This document shows, one piece after another, positions 56,319-64,000 of a stretch of 64,000 bases of DNA. Numbering within the stretch: position 1 is the first letter of the stretch; each line of letters starts with the position of its first letter. The DNA is from Gluconobacter sp. P1C6_b (GTDB lineage Bacteria > Pseudomonadota > Alphaproteobacteria > Acetobacterales > Acetobacteraceae): positions 104,467 through 168,466 of the forward strand of contig NZ_JACRVU010000004.1 of the NCBI RefSeq assembly GCF_018811945.1, in the 5' to 3' direction. The notes under the pieces are model-generated. The model ran no database searches. It was not told the DNA's origin and saw only the letters and a program-made list of their open reading frames with translations. The position numbers and the translations under genes are program-made.

Positions 56319-56340
56319 TTCACACGAAGGCGTGAAAATG
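56319..56340. promoter_or_regulatory. Candidate LysR operator in the pump/regulator intergenic region
   Basis: The inverted repeat TTTTCAC-N8-GTGAAAA lies between the divergent MFS pump and LysR genes, 31 bases before the LysR ATG. Its dyad symmetry suits a LysR-type binding site. Confidence 0.5.
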
Positions 56341-56371
56341 TGCCTGAAACCCGCGGGAAACGGAGTGTGCG

Positions 56372-57343
56372 ATGGCGAGGCGGACCGACAGCCAAAGGCG
56401 CTATGATCTCGATCTTCTGCGCTATCTTCAGGTTCTCGTGGAAGAAGAGAGCGTCTCACAGGCGGCCCGGCGCCTGAAGGTGAGCGATGCCGCCATGAGC
56501 CGCCATCTTGCCACGCTGCGGACCGTGTTCGGAGATCCGATTCTGGTCCTGTCGGGCCGGCGCATGGTGGCCACGACTTTCGCCAACCGGATCCGCGACC
56601 GGGTTCAGAGCATCGTGCGGGATGCTGACGCACTGGTGAATGACAGCGAAACGCTGAACCTGAGGCATCTCTCGCCGCGTTTCACGATCCGCGCCAATGA
56701 CCTGATCGTCGGGGCGTTCGGTCATGCAATCCTGATGGCTCTCAAGCAGGACTGCCCGGAGTGCAGCATCGTGTTCTCGCCCGAGGCGGAAGAACCGGCC
56801 AGCGAAGCCCTGCGCAACAGCCGGATCGACCTCTATGTGGGCGCCACGGACGATCTGCGTCCCGAAATCATGCGTCAGACCCTGTTCCTGACGTCATTCC
56901 GCGCCATGGTGCGCGAAGGGCACCCCATTTTCGCGCGCGGCATCACGCCGCAGACGCTGGTCGATTACGATCATATCAGTGTCTCCCGCAAAGGACGCCC
57001 TTATGGGCCGATCGACACTATTCTCAAGGAACGCTACGGCTTGACCCGCCCCATCGCGATGATCGTACCGACTTACCATTCCATGATCGAGACCATGCGC
57101 GAGACGGATATGATCCTGCCGCTGCCCGATATCGTGATTGACCGCCTGCCACTCTCCCAGATCCAGCTTGAGGCTTTCGATTTCCCGTTCGATCTGCCGC
57201 CTGTCACGTCCTTTCAGGCCTGGCATCCCCGTGTGGATACGGACGGAGTTCACCGCTGGCTGCGCGATACGGTCTTTCAGGTTATCCGACGCGAACTTGT
57301 CCGGTTCAGGGGAGAAGGCGGGGCTGCCTTAAGGACCCCCTGA
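56372..57343 (+). CDS. LysR-family regulator, NodD-like
   Basis: A 323-residue LysR-type regulator. The N-terminal helix-turn-helix is at about 12-62 (LVEEESVSQAARRLKVSDAAMSRHLATLR quoted in part), and the effector domain shows the NodD/NahR-like layout. It is transcribed divergently from the multidrug efflux operon with a dyad in the gap, so it is probably its regulator. The ligand is unknown. Confidence 0.88.
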   Translation: MARRTDSQRRYDLDLLRYLQVLVEEESVSQAARRLKVSDAAMSRHLATLRTVFGDPILVLSGRRMVATTFANRIRDRVQSIVRDADALVNDSETLNLRHLSPRFTIRANDLIVGAFGHAILMALKQDCPECSIVFSPEAEEPASEALRNSRIDLYVGATDDLRPEIMRQTLFLTSFRAMVREGHPIFARGITPQTLVDYDHISVSRKGRPYGPIDTILKERYGLTRPIAMIVPTYHSMIETMRETDMILPLPDIVIDRLPLSQIQLEAFDFPFDLPPVTSFQAWHPRVDTDGVHRWLRDTVFQVIRRELVRFRGEGGAALRTP

Positions 57344-57364
57344 GCCAGGATCTGGGAATTGCGT

Positions 57365-58282
57365 TCATAGATTTTCTGCAAGCGGTATGAGGCTGGCCTG
57401 AAGGCGCGGGACGACAAAATCCAGAAAGCCGCGGATGCGCTGGGGTACCTGTTTTCCGCCGTGGTAGAGTGCGTGGATCTCTTCTTCGTCCCGCGTGCCG
57501 CTTTCCGCCAGAACTTCCACCAGGCGTCCGGCCGCCAGATCCTCACGCACGTGATATTCTGCAAGCCGCGCCAGTCCTGCCCCGCGGAGCGCGGCCCGGC
57601 GGACGGTCTCACCATTATTGGCGAGCAAGGGGCCCTGAACGATCCGGTCCACGATCCTGCCCCGCTCCTGCAGCGGCCAGACCGGCGCCGCCCGGCGGAA
57701 ATTGAAACCCAGACACCGATGATGCTCCAGATCGTCCACAGTTTCAGGCCGTCCGAACCGCTCCAGATAGCCGGGCGCACCGACGATCAGCCGTGGCACG
57801 CTTCCCAGATGCCTGGTGGTCAGGCTGGAATCCTGCAGTTTTCCAACGCGGAAGGCGATATCTGTCCGGTCCAGATACAGGTCCGTCATCTCATCGGAGA
57901 GCGACAGATCGACCACGATATCCGGATAGGCGTCCCAGAATGCGGGGAGCAGCGGCTCCAGCGCCAGCGTCCCGAATGCCACGGACGCATTGATCCGCAC
58001 TGTCCCCGTGAGCTGGACGGTTTTCTTGGACAGGAACCCTTCCATGTCATCCAGTTCCGCGATCAGAGCCTGTGCGCGGTCGTAATAGGCCAGACCTTCG
58101 GGCGTGACTGACAGTCTGCGGGTCGAGCGCTCTACGAGCCGGACCCCCAGACGGTTTTCCACCCGCCCGATTAGCTTGCTGACGGTGGACGGTGTAGTCA
58201 TGGAAAGGCGGGCGGCCTCGGAAAAGCTGCCGCTCTCCACGACACGGAGAAAGATCTTCATCTCCCCGAAACGGTTATCCAT
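57365..58282 (-). CDS. LysR-family regulator
   Basis: A 305-residue LysR-type regulator, with helix-turn-helix at about 1-60 (SFSEAARLSMTTPSTVSKLI) and an AaeR/PtxR-like effector domain containing INASVAFGTLALEPLLPAF. It is transcribed divergently from the quinone reductase gene mdaB, which it probably controls. Confidence 0.9.
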   Translation of the reverse strand: MDNRFGEMKIFLRVVESGSFSEAARLSMTTPSTVSKLIGRVENRLGVRLVERSTRRLSVTPEGLAYYDRAQALIAELDDMEGFLSKKTVQLTGTVRINASVAFGTLALEPLLPAFWDAYPDIVVDLSLSDEMTDLYLDRTDIAFRVGKLQDSSLTTRHLGSVPRLIVGAPGYLERFGRPETVDDLEHHRCLGFNFRRAAPVWPLQERGRIVDRIVQGPLLANNGETVRRAALRGAGLARLAEYHVREDLAAGRLVEVLAESGTRDEEEIHALYHGGKQVPQRIRGFLDFVVPRLQASLIPLAENL

Positions 58283-58413
58283 CTGTTTTCCGATCTATGA
58301 AACTGCTTCACAGGTTTTGTGGAGATCGAAACAATTATCAAGAGGGAGTTATCGGTTCATCATGGTCTTCGAACAGTCCCATCCCCGATGCCTGACAGAA
58401 CGGATACGCGATC

Positions 58414-59004
58414 ATGACGAAAATTCTTCTCCTTAATGGCGGCAAGGTCTTCGCCCATTCCCACGGACGGCTGAACGACACGCTTCAGGCGCTGGCGGCG
58501 GACATCCTGTCCAGGAACGGCCATGAGATCCGCCAGACGAAGATCGATGACGGCTATGACGTGGAGCAGGAAGTCGAGAGTTTCATCTGGGCCGATCTGA
58601 TCATCTATCAGTGCCCGGGCTGGTGGATGGGGCTGCCCTGGATCGTCAAGAAGTATATCGACGAAGTCATGACGGCCGGTCACGGCAAGCTCTATGCCAA
58701 TGATGGTCGCAGCCGGGCCCATCCGGAGCGCAAATATGGCTCGGGTGGTCTGGCACAGGGCAAGCGCTATATGCTGTCAACGACTTGGAATGCGCCGGCA
58801 GAGGCCTTCACGGATCCGAACCAGTTCTTTGAAGGGCGGGGTATCGACGGGGTGTATTTCCCATTCCACAAGGCTCACGAGTTCCTGGGTATGTCCGCGC
58901 TCCCGACCTTTCTTGCGACGGACGTGATGAAAGCGCCGGATGTGGAGGCAACACTCGCAGCCTACCGCCAGCATCTGCAGGACGTCATCGGTACGACGTT
59001 CTGA
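58414..59004 (+). CDS. mdaB: MdaB-type NAD(P)H:quinone oxidoreductase
   Basis: A 196-residue flavodoxin-fold enzyme that reduces quinones by two electrons and protects against redox cycling. The blocks LLLNGGKVFAHSHGRLN, ADLIIYQCPGWWMGLPWIVKKYIDEV, GKLYANDGR and TTWNAPAEAF are characteristic of MdaB. It is monocistronic, with a strong terminator directly downstream. Confidence 0.92.
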   Translation: MTKILLLNGGKVFAHSHGRLNDTLQALAADILSRNGHEIRQTKIDDGYDVEQEVESFIWADLIIYQCPGWWMGLPWIVKKYIDEVMTAGHGKLYANDGRSRAHPERKYGSGGLAQGKRYMLSTTWNAPAEAFTDPNQFFEGRGIDGVYFPFHKAHEFLGMSALPTFLATDVMKAPDVEATLAAYRQHLQDVIGTTF

Positions 59005-59010
59005 CTGGAA

Positions 59011-59042
59011 CGGGGGGCAGCCTGCGCTGCCCCCCGTCTTTA
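59011..59042. terminator. Rho-independent terminator between mdaB and the alcohol dehydrogenase gene
   Basis: The stem CGGGGGGCAG...CTGCCCCCCG is followed by TCTTT, right after mdaB. It also adjoins the end of the convergent gene. Confidence 0.85.
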
Positions 59043-60200
59043 TTACAGGCTCATCTGCAGGACGCGGCGGCTCACGTCCGGCGTAATGTCGGCATGCTCA
59101 CCCAGTGCCGTCATGCCATGGGCCTCAAGCTGCCCGATCAGAGGCTCGATGGCGTCCTCCCCGATGTCGTAAGCTGACAGGCGCGTGGGGATGTCCAGAC
59201 TTTCGAAAAACTCTTCGGTCCGTATGATGGCCGCTTCGATCAGTTCGTCTTCCGTGCCCTCGTGCAGGTTCCACACGCGGGCTGCGTACTGAAGCAGCTT
59301 GCCGCGCTTGGCCTCTTTCCGTGTGCGCAGCATGGAGGGAAGAACGATTGCAAGCGTCCGGGCATGGTCGATGTCATACCGTGCCGTCAGTTCATGGCCG
59401 ATGCTGTGCGTGGACCAGTCTTCCGGCATGCCAACACCGATGATTCCGTTAAGTGCCAGCGTTGCGATCCACATGAAATTGGCGCGGAGGGAATAGTTTT
59501 CCGGCTCGCTCAGCACTTTCGGTCCGATCTCGATCAGGCTGAGCAGAAGCCCCTCGGCAAAACGGTCCTGCGCCAGCCCGTCTGCGGGATAGGTCAGATA
59601 CTGTTCCATGATGTGCACGAAGGAATCCACAACGCCATTCGCAACCTGCCGGACGGGCAGGGAATAGGTGCGGGTGGGGTCCAGGACCGAGAAGCGCGGG
59701 AAGACATGCGGGCTGCCGAAAGCCAGCTTTTCATGTGTGGCCTGGCGGCTGATGACGCTGAAGCTGTTCATTTCCGAACCCGTGGCCGGCAGCGTCAGGA
59801 CGGTGCCAAGCGGCATCGCGGCTTTGACGTTTGCGCCATGCGTCGTGAGGATGCTCCACGGATCGCCTTCGAAATCCACGGCTGCGGCCACGAACTTGGT
59901 TCCGTCAATGACGGACCCGCCGCCGACGGCCAGCAGGAAATCCAGTTTTTCCTCCCGGATGAGTTCCACGGCCTTCATCAGGGTCTCGAATGTCGGATTG
60001 GCTTCGATGCCGCCGAATTCCCGTGTGAAGCGGCCTTCAAGCGCCTTGCGGACGGCCGGCAGTGTTCCGTTGCGTTCCGCGCTCGACCCGCCGAACAGGA
60101 TCAGGACGCGCGCCTCGGTAGGGATGTGATCGGCCAGTTTCGGGATGGTGTTCTCGCCGAAGATGATGCGTGTGGGATTGTAGAATTCAAAATTCTGCAT
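59043..60200 (-). CDS. yqhD: Iron-containing alcohol dehydrogenase, YqhD-like
   Basis: A 385-residue group III alcohol/aldehyde reductase. The NADP-binding loop is AVGGGSVIDGTKF (91-103), and the metal ligands are Asp192, His196, His265 and His279, at the same spacing as in E. coli YqhD. It probably detoxifies short-chain aldehydes with NADPH. No linked regulator is visible on its upstream side. Confidence 0.9.
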   Translation of the reverse strand: MQNFEFYNPTRIIFGENTIPKLADHIPTEARVLILFGGSSAERNGTLPAVRKALEGRFTREFGGIEANPTFETLMKAVELIREEKLDFLLAVGGGSVIDGTKFVAAAVDFEGDPWSILTTHGANVKAAMPLGTVLTLPATGSEMNSFSVISRQATHEKLAFGSPHVFPRFSVLDPTRTYSLPVRQVANGVVDSFVHIMEQYLTYPADGLAQDRFAEGLLLSLIEIGPKVLSEPENYSLRANFMWIATLALNGIIGVGMPEDWSTHSIGHELTARYDIDHARTLAIVLPSMLRTRKEAKRGKLLQYAARVWNLHEGTEDELIEAAIIRTEEFFESLDIPTRLSAYDIGEDAIEPLIGQLEAHGMTALGEHADITPDVSRRVLQMSL

Positions 60201-60487
60201 GGGTCCTGCCTTCAGAGGGATCTTCTGATTGAGCCGCCATCGACGCGGAGTCTGCGTCCCCGAGGATGCGGCTGCGTGGTCCTGCTTGCGGATATCCTAC
60301 CGGTTTTCCGGCATCCGGCACAGACAGGAAGATGGCCCGGCTGCGGGTGGGTGCCTTGTGTACGCTGCGTCGGGGTTCCATCTCAGAAGAATGGGTGATC
60401 AATCCAGGCGAAACTGCAGGGGTGACCTGCCCGTTAAAATGCCCCGCAGACTCAGGTCATGCAGGGTGAGAAAATGGGGATGCCGCG

Positions 60488-60802
60488 ATGTATATTGCCA
60501 TGAACCGATTCAGGGTCCGGCCGGACAGCGAAGAGGCTTTTCGCAAAAAATGGCTGGACCGTGATGTTCTGCTCAGAACCGTGCCCGGATTTGTCAGCTT
60601 CCAGTTTCTTCGCGGGCCGGCGATGGAAGATTACGTCCTTTATGCCTCTCATACCGTCTGGGCGTCTTACGATGCCTTCATCGGCTGGACCCGATCGGAA
60701 GAATTCCGGGCCGCGCATGCGGGTGCCGGGCAGGGACCGGTGCTGACGCTGGGGCCTCCCGTATTCGAGGGCTTTCAGGTCCTGCAGGATATCCAGGCCT
60801 GA
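60488..60802 (+). CDS. ABM-domain (IsdG-like) monooxygenase
   Basis: A 104-residue single-domain ABM protein. The strand MYIAMNRFRVRPDSEEAFRK begins the ferredoxin-like fold, and FVSFQFLRGP and TVWASYDAFIGWTRSEEFR carry the usual Trp/Phe positions. Relatives are heme-degrading monooxygenases (IsdG/HmoB) or quinol monooxygenases; the Asn near position 6 is compatible with the IsdG type. It is monocistronic. Confidence 0.78.
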   Translation: MYIAMNRFRVRPDSEEAFRKKWLDRDVLLRTVPGFVSFQFLRGPAMEDYVLYASHTVWASYDAFIGWTRSEEFRAAHAGAGQGPVLTLGPPVFEGFQVLQDIQA

Positions 60803-60981
60803 GTTTCGGTCCATAAAGCGTTCGGAAATGTCTGCTCTGGCTGCGTCATCTTGACGAACCTGTCATAACGGTTTGTGAATAGAACGAACGCGGGACCGGG
60901 CCTGAAATGCTTTTCGGTCAGCTTCATGCAGCCTCGGCCGTGTCCCGCGTCCGGTATGAAAGACCCAGGACAGGAAGAACA

Positions 60982-62520
60982 ATGACGGCATCTCTCCGTT
61001 GCGAAGTGGCAGCGCTCCTCGACAGCCTTGGCGTGTCGCCTGACCTGTATACGGGGGGCAGCCTGACGGTGAAGTCTCCGCTGACGGGAGAGGTGATTGC
61101 CGAGGTCGCGGAAATCAGTGCGGAGCAGGCGACGAAGACGATCGCCAGTTCACTCGACGCGTTCAAAGCCTGGCGCAGGGTTCCGGCGCCGCGGCGCGGT
61201 GAACTAGTCCGTCTGCTGGGGGAGGAGCTTCGAGCCAGCAAGGAGGCGCTCGGGCGTCTGGTGACGCTGGAAGTGGGCAAGGTTCCGTCCGAAGGTCTGG
61301 GCGAAGTGCAGGAGATGATCGACATCTGCGACTTCGCGGTCGGTCTGTCCCGCCAGCTTTACGGCCTGACGATCCAGTCCGAACGGCCGGATCATCGCCT
61401 GACGGAGCAGTGGCATCCTGCCGGGCCGGTAGGGATTATCTCGGCGTTTAATTTCCCGGTGGCCGTCTGGTCCTGGAATGCCGCGCTGGCGCTGGTCTGC
61501 GGTGACAGCGTGATCTGGAAACCTTCGGAAAAGACTCCGCTGACAGCGCTGGCCACGCAGGCCCTGTTCCTGAAAGCCGCAGCCCGTTTCGGCAGTGACG
61601 CACCGGCCGCGCTCAGCACGCTTCTGGTCGGTGGCCGCGAGATCGGTGAACTGATGGTGGAAGACCGTCGCGTTCCTGTCATCTCGGCGACGGGGTCGAC
61701 GCGGATGGGGCGTGATGTCGGTGAGCGTGTGGCGCGGCGTTTCGGGCGCTCCATTCTGGAACTCGGCGGCAACAATGCGTCCGTCGTCACGCCATCCGCC
61801 GATCTGGATCTGACGCTGCGGGCCGTTGCCTTCGGGGCCATGGGAACCGCCGGCCAGCGCTGCACGACGCTGCGTCGCCTGTTCGTGCATTCCAGCGTCT
61901 ATGACACGCTCGTGCCGAAGCTGGTCACTGTCTACAAGGCGATTTCGGTCGGCAACCCGGTCGAGGGTGATGCACTCGTTGGTCCGCTTATCGATGCGGC
62001 CTCCTTCAGAATGATGCAGGACAGCCTGAAAGCCGCCGCGGACGCAGGTGGCACGGTTCATGGGGGAACGCGCGTCGATGTGAACGGCGAGGCGTCGTTC
62101 TATGTCCGTCCGGCGATGGTCGAGATGCCGTCGCAGACGGGGCCGGTGCTGGAAGAAACCTTCGCACCGATCCTGTACGTCATGAAATATGACACGCTCG
62201 ACGAAGCCATCGCGCTTCAGAACGATGTTGTGCAGGGGTTGTCATCGTCCATTTTTGCGACCGATATCCGCGAGGTCGAGCAGTTCCTGTCTGCCCAGGG
62301 CTCCGATTGCGGTATTGCGAACGTCAATATGGGGCCGTCCGGCGCGGAAATCGGCGGGGCCTTCGGGGGAGAGAAGGAAACGGGCGGCGGACGTGAGTCC
62401 GGCTCGGATGCGTGGAAAGCCTATATGCGCCGGCAGACCAACGCCATCAATTACGGGCGGACGCTGCCGCTTGCGCAGGGTGTGAAATTCGATGTGGATG
62501 GCGGCTCGACGGACGCCTGA
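60982..62520 (+). CDS. ALDH7-type aldehyde dehydrogenase
   Basis: A 512-residue NAD(P)-dependent aldehyde dehydrogenase. The catalytic residues are Asn157 (SAFNFPV), Lys180 (WKPSEK), Glu260 (LELGGNN) and Cys294 (GQRCTTLRR). The combination AVWSWNAALALVCGD, ELGGNNAS and GTAGQRCTTLRRL is typical of ALDH7/antiquitin, i.e. alpha-aminoadipate semialdehyde/piperideine-6-carboxylate dehydrogenase of lysine catabolism. The ATG at 60982 has AGGAAG upstream. No lysine catabolic genes are next to it. Confidence 0.85.
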   Translation: MTASLRCEVAALLDSLGVSPDLYTGGSLTVKSPLTGEVIAEVAEISAEQATKTIASSLDAFKAWRRVPAPRRGELVRLLGEELRASKEALGRLVTLEVGKVPSEGLGEVQEMIDICDFAVGLSRQLYGLTIQSERPDHRLTEQWHPAGPVGIISAFNFPVAVWSWNAALALVCGDSVIWKPSEKTPLTALATQALFLKAAARFGSDAPAALSTLLVGGREIGELMVEDRRVPVISATGSTRMGRDVGERVARRFGRSILELGGNNASVVTPSADLDLTLRAVAFGAMGTAGQRCTTLRRLFVHSSVYDTLVPKLVTVYKAISVGNPVEGDALVGPLIDAASFRMMQDSLKAAADAGGTVHGGTRVDVNGEASFYVRPAMVEMPSQTGPVLEETFAPILYVMKYDTLDEAIALQNDVVQGLSSSIFATDIREVEQFLSAQGSDCGIANVNMGPSGAEIGGAFGGEKETGGGRESGSDAWKAYMRRQTNAINYGRTLPLAQGVKFDVDGGSTDA

Positions 62521-63585
62521 TCACGGATTTTCGGCGGGGTGGGGCGCAGGTGTCGTCCCCTGCTCCTGTTGGGGTGGTGCCTGCTTTTCCTCGCTGGCAT
62601 GCGTGATGCTGAGCCGGTCATGGGTCGGCGACCAGGGGAGAGCCTTCTCCTCGACATAGTCTGGCGGGGGCTTGAAGTCCTCAAGCCAGAGCCTGCCCCT
62701 CATGGGATTGATCAGGACGTTGAAGTGCTTGAGGACATCCATTCCAAGAATATTGAATTCCGCATCCGGGACGACGTCCAGCGTGATGTCATGCAGCGTG
62801 TGCGAGCCGAGTTGCAGCGTGCTGAAATGATGCCTGTGCCCCAGCAGGACGTCGCCCGCGCCGACGCGGATCTCGTCATCCTGAGCAAGCATGCGCCGTG
62901 AAATGCCCATTTTCCGGGCCACCCATTGCTGGATGATGGAGCGGTTGGCGCTGGTATTGATCTGCATGTCCACCTTGTGCCCGTCCAGCACGGCCGTCAT
63001 CTGATTGAGCTGGGGGGACTCATCATCGAACGACACCAGGGGAATGAAGGGCCCCGGATCTTTCATGAGGGTTCCGATATCCGGGCAGTCGGCTGCCGTG
63101 TCGTAGGTAAAGATGGCCATTTTCTGGGAATAACGGTCGATCAGGACATGATAGTTCCCGAGGATGTCCCACCCGATATCCACCATCAGGAGCAGCCCGT
63201 CGGGCGCTTTCGGGGGGCGTTCGCCGACCAGCAGGGCGGTCATGTCCTTGAGAACGGCCTGACCGATCTGAAGGCTGTGGACGGTGGTGGAATAGTTGCC
63301 GCCCGTGCCCGTGACGGAAATGGTCCTGATGGGATCTTCGCGGTAAAAATCAAATCCCTTCGCGTCCCAGACGCTCGTGCGCGTGGTGAAGGTCGAGAAA
63401 AAGGCGCCGACGTCATGGTCATTCACCCGGACATGGATCACGGGCGCGCCGGCGGGGTTCAGGAAAGGCACGACTTCACTCGTCACGACGCAGTCATGAA
63501 TGGATCGGGCCTGTGCGGAGGGGATGAGGGTGAGCAGAGCAAAAAAGGCAGAGGGAATATTCCGCCTGAAAGACAGTCTGCCCAT
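62521..63585 (-). CDS. Secreted protein with two degenerate aspartyl-protease folds
   Basis: A 354-residue secreted protein (signal peptide ending near AQA-RS) with two retropepsin-like halves. Each has a recognisable late strand motif (DIGWDILGNYHVLID and FNILGMDVLKHFNVLI). However, the active-site D-T-G-type triplets are replaced: FFSTFTT (about 62-68) in the first half and NTSA (210-213) in the second. It is therefore probably a non-catalytic relative. The tail (about 300-354) is Pro/Gln-rich. An AGGA lies before the ATG at 63585. It converges with the aldehyde dehydrogenase with no gap. Confidence 0.7.
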   Translation of the reverse strand: MGRLSFRRNIPSAFFALLTLIPSAQARSIHDCVVTSEVVPFLNPAGAPVIHVRVNDHDVGAFFSTFTTRTSVWDAKGFDFYREDPIRTISVTGTGGNYSTTVHSLQIGQAVLKDMTALLVGERPPKAPDGLLLMVDIGWDILGNYHVLIDRYSQKMAIFTYDTAADCPDIGTLMKDPGPFIPLVSFDDESPQLNQMTAVLDGHKVDMQINTSANRSIIQQWVARKMGISRRMLAQDDEIRVGAGDVLLGHRHHFSTLQLGSHTLHDITLDVVPDAEFNILGMDVLKHFNVLINPMRGRLWLEDFKPPPDYVEEKALPWSPTHDRLSITHASEEKQAPPQQEQGTTPAPHPAENP

Positions 63586-63681
63586 CACTGATCCTAACTC
63601 AAGGGCGAGGTAATCCTGTCAGAACCTTGTCCCGTTTCCCCGCAAAAGCCAAATGCTTTCACGGGGATGCAGCCCCGTGCC

Positions 63682-64000
63682 TTATCGGGTGAATGCTCTG
63701 ACGAAGGCGTTCTGCTGTTTGACTTCGACGGGGAGTCTGGTGTCGGTGAGGGCTTTGCCCTGCCATCCGGCGCCGAGTGCGATGTAGAGGGCGACGGCGT
63801 TGCGGACGCGGGCGAGGCGGCCGACGACGGCTTGGTCCTCGGCGGACAGGGCGGTCTGTTCGGTCGTCAGCACGTTCAGATATCCGGTCAGACCGGCCGT
63901 GAACAGCTTCTGCGCGCGGTCGCGGGCGAGGCCGGCATCGACGGAGGCCTGGTTCAGCTCCTCGACCAGCTCGGCATTATGCCGCCAGTCGCCCATCGCG
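63682..64000 (-). CDS. Outer-membrane efflux protein, C-terminal part only
   Basis: The visible 106 or so residues are the C-terminal end of a NodT/OprM-type outer membrane factor: LARDRAQKLFTAGLTGYLNVLTTEQTALSAE quoted in part, then VRNAVALYIALGAGWQGK. The gene begins beyond the right edge. Its efflux partners would lie upstream of it, outside the window. Confidence 0.85.
   Translation of the reverse strand, partial: AMGDWRHNAELVEELNQASVDAGLARDRAQKLFTAGLTGYLNVLTTEQTALSAEDQAVVGRLARVRNAVALYIALGAGWQGKALTDTRLPVEVKQQNAFVRAFTR

Overview
The window looks like chromosomal DNA of an acetic acid bacterium, most likely Gluconobacter or a close relative. It is GC-rich, and it carries a periplasmic FAD-sorbitol-dehydrogenase-type operon (sldS-sldL-sldC), a complete glycerol regulon (glpR, glpD, glpF, glpK), Mqo and a D-lactate dehydrogenase, L-lactate permease, TonB receptors and a sphingolipid operon. 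This profile of periplasmic sugar oxidation plus ceramide-type lipids fits that group. No tRNA, rRNA, CRISPR array, phage or intact insertion sequence was seen.

Layout. 1-5.5 kb (minus): a tightly coupled operon of a Wzx-type flippase, a CDP-glycerol glycerophosphotransferase-like enzyme, a fatty acyl-AMP ligase, an acyl carrier protein and a serine palmitoyltransferase cut by the window edge. 5.7-16.3 kb: alanine racemase, a large TonB receptor, an HD-domain phosphohydrolase, a 41-residue membrane protein, a small lipoprotein, siroheme synthase, glutaminase, a divergent mntH/mntR pair and a DeoR regulator. 16.4-25.7 kb: malate:quinone oxidoreductase, D-lactate dehydrogenase, a lipoprotein, purU and metH, a CobW-like protein with no P-loop, and a TetR regulator. 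25.7-34.0 kb: a siderophore receptor, a nucleotidase, a KGG stress protein, and a four-gene YtcA/HlyD/FUSC/OMF efflux operon. 34.2-36.6 kb: YceI, a ribokinase-family kinase, a small membrane protein and an RcnB-like protein. 36.8-41.8 kb: the glp genes with recognisable operator repeats. 42-51.9 kb: an aldo-keto reductase, an orphan Rieske oxygenase, a small membrane protein, the sld operon, lactate permease and a secreted S1/P1 nuclease. 51.9-64 kb: an EmrAB/OMF-type efflux operon with a divergent LysR gene, a second LysR gene divergent from mdaB, a YqhD-type alcohol dehydrogenase, an ABM-domain monooxygenase, an ALDH7-type aldehyde dehydrogenase, a degenerate tandem aspartyl-protease-like protein, and the C-terminus of another outer-membrane efflux protein.

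How the genes fit together. Much of the window feeds the respiratory chain with electrons through quinone: sorbitol-type, D-lactate, malate and glycerol-3-phosphate dehydrogenases, with uptake by GlpF and LldP. A second theme is envelope chemistry and export: the sphingolipid operon and two complete efflux operons. The most noteworthy candidates for new biology are the sphingolipid operon with its built-in headgroup-transferase-like and flippase genes, the P-loop-less CobW relative beside metH, and the tandem aspartyl-protease fold lacking its catalytic aspartates. All names rest on motif and family recognition from the translated sequence; no database search was run.
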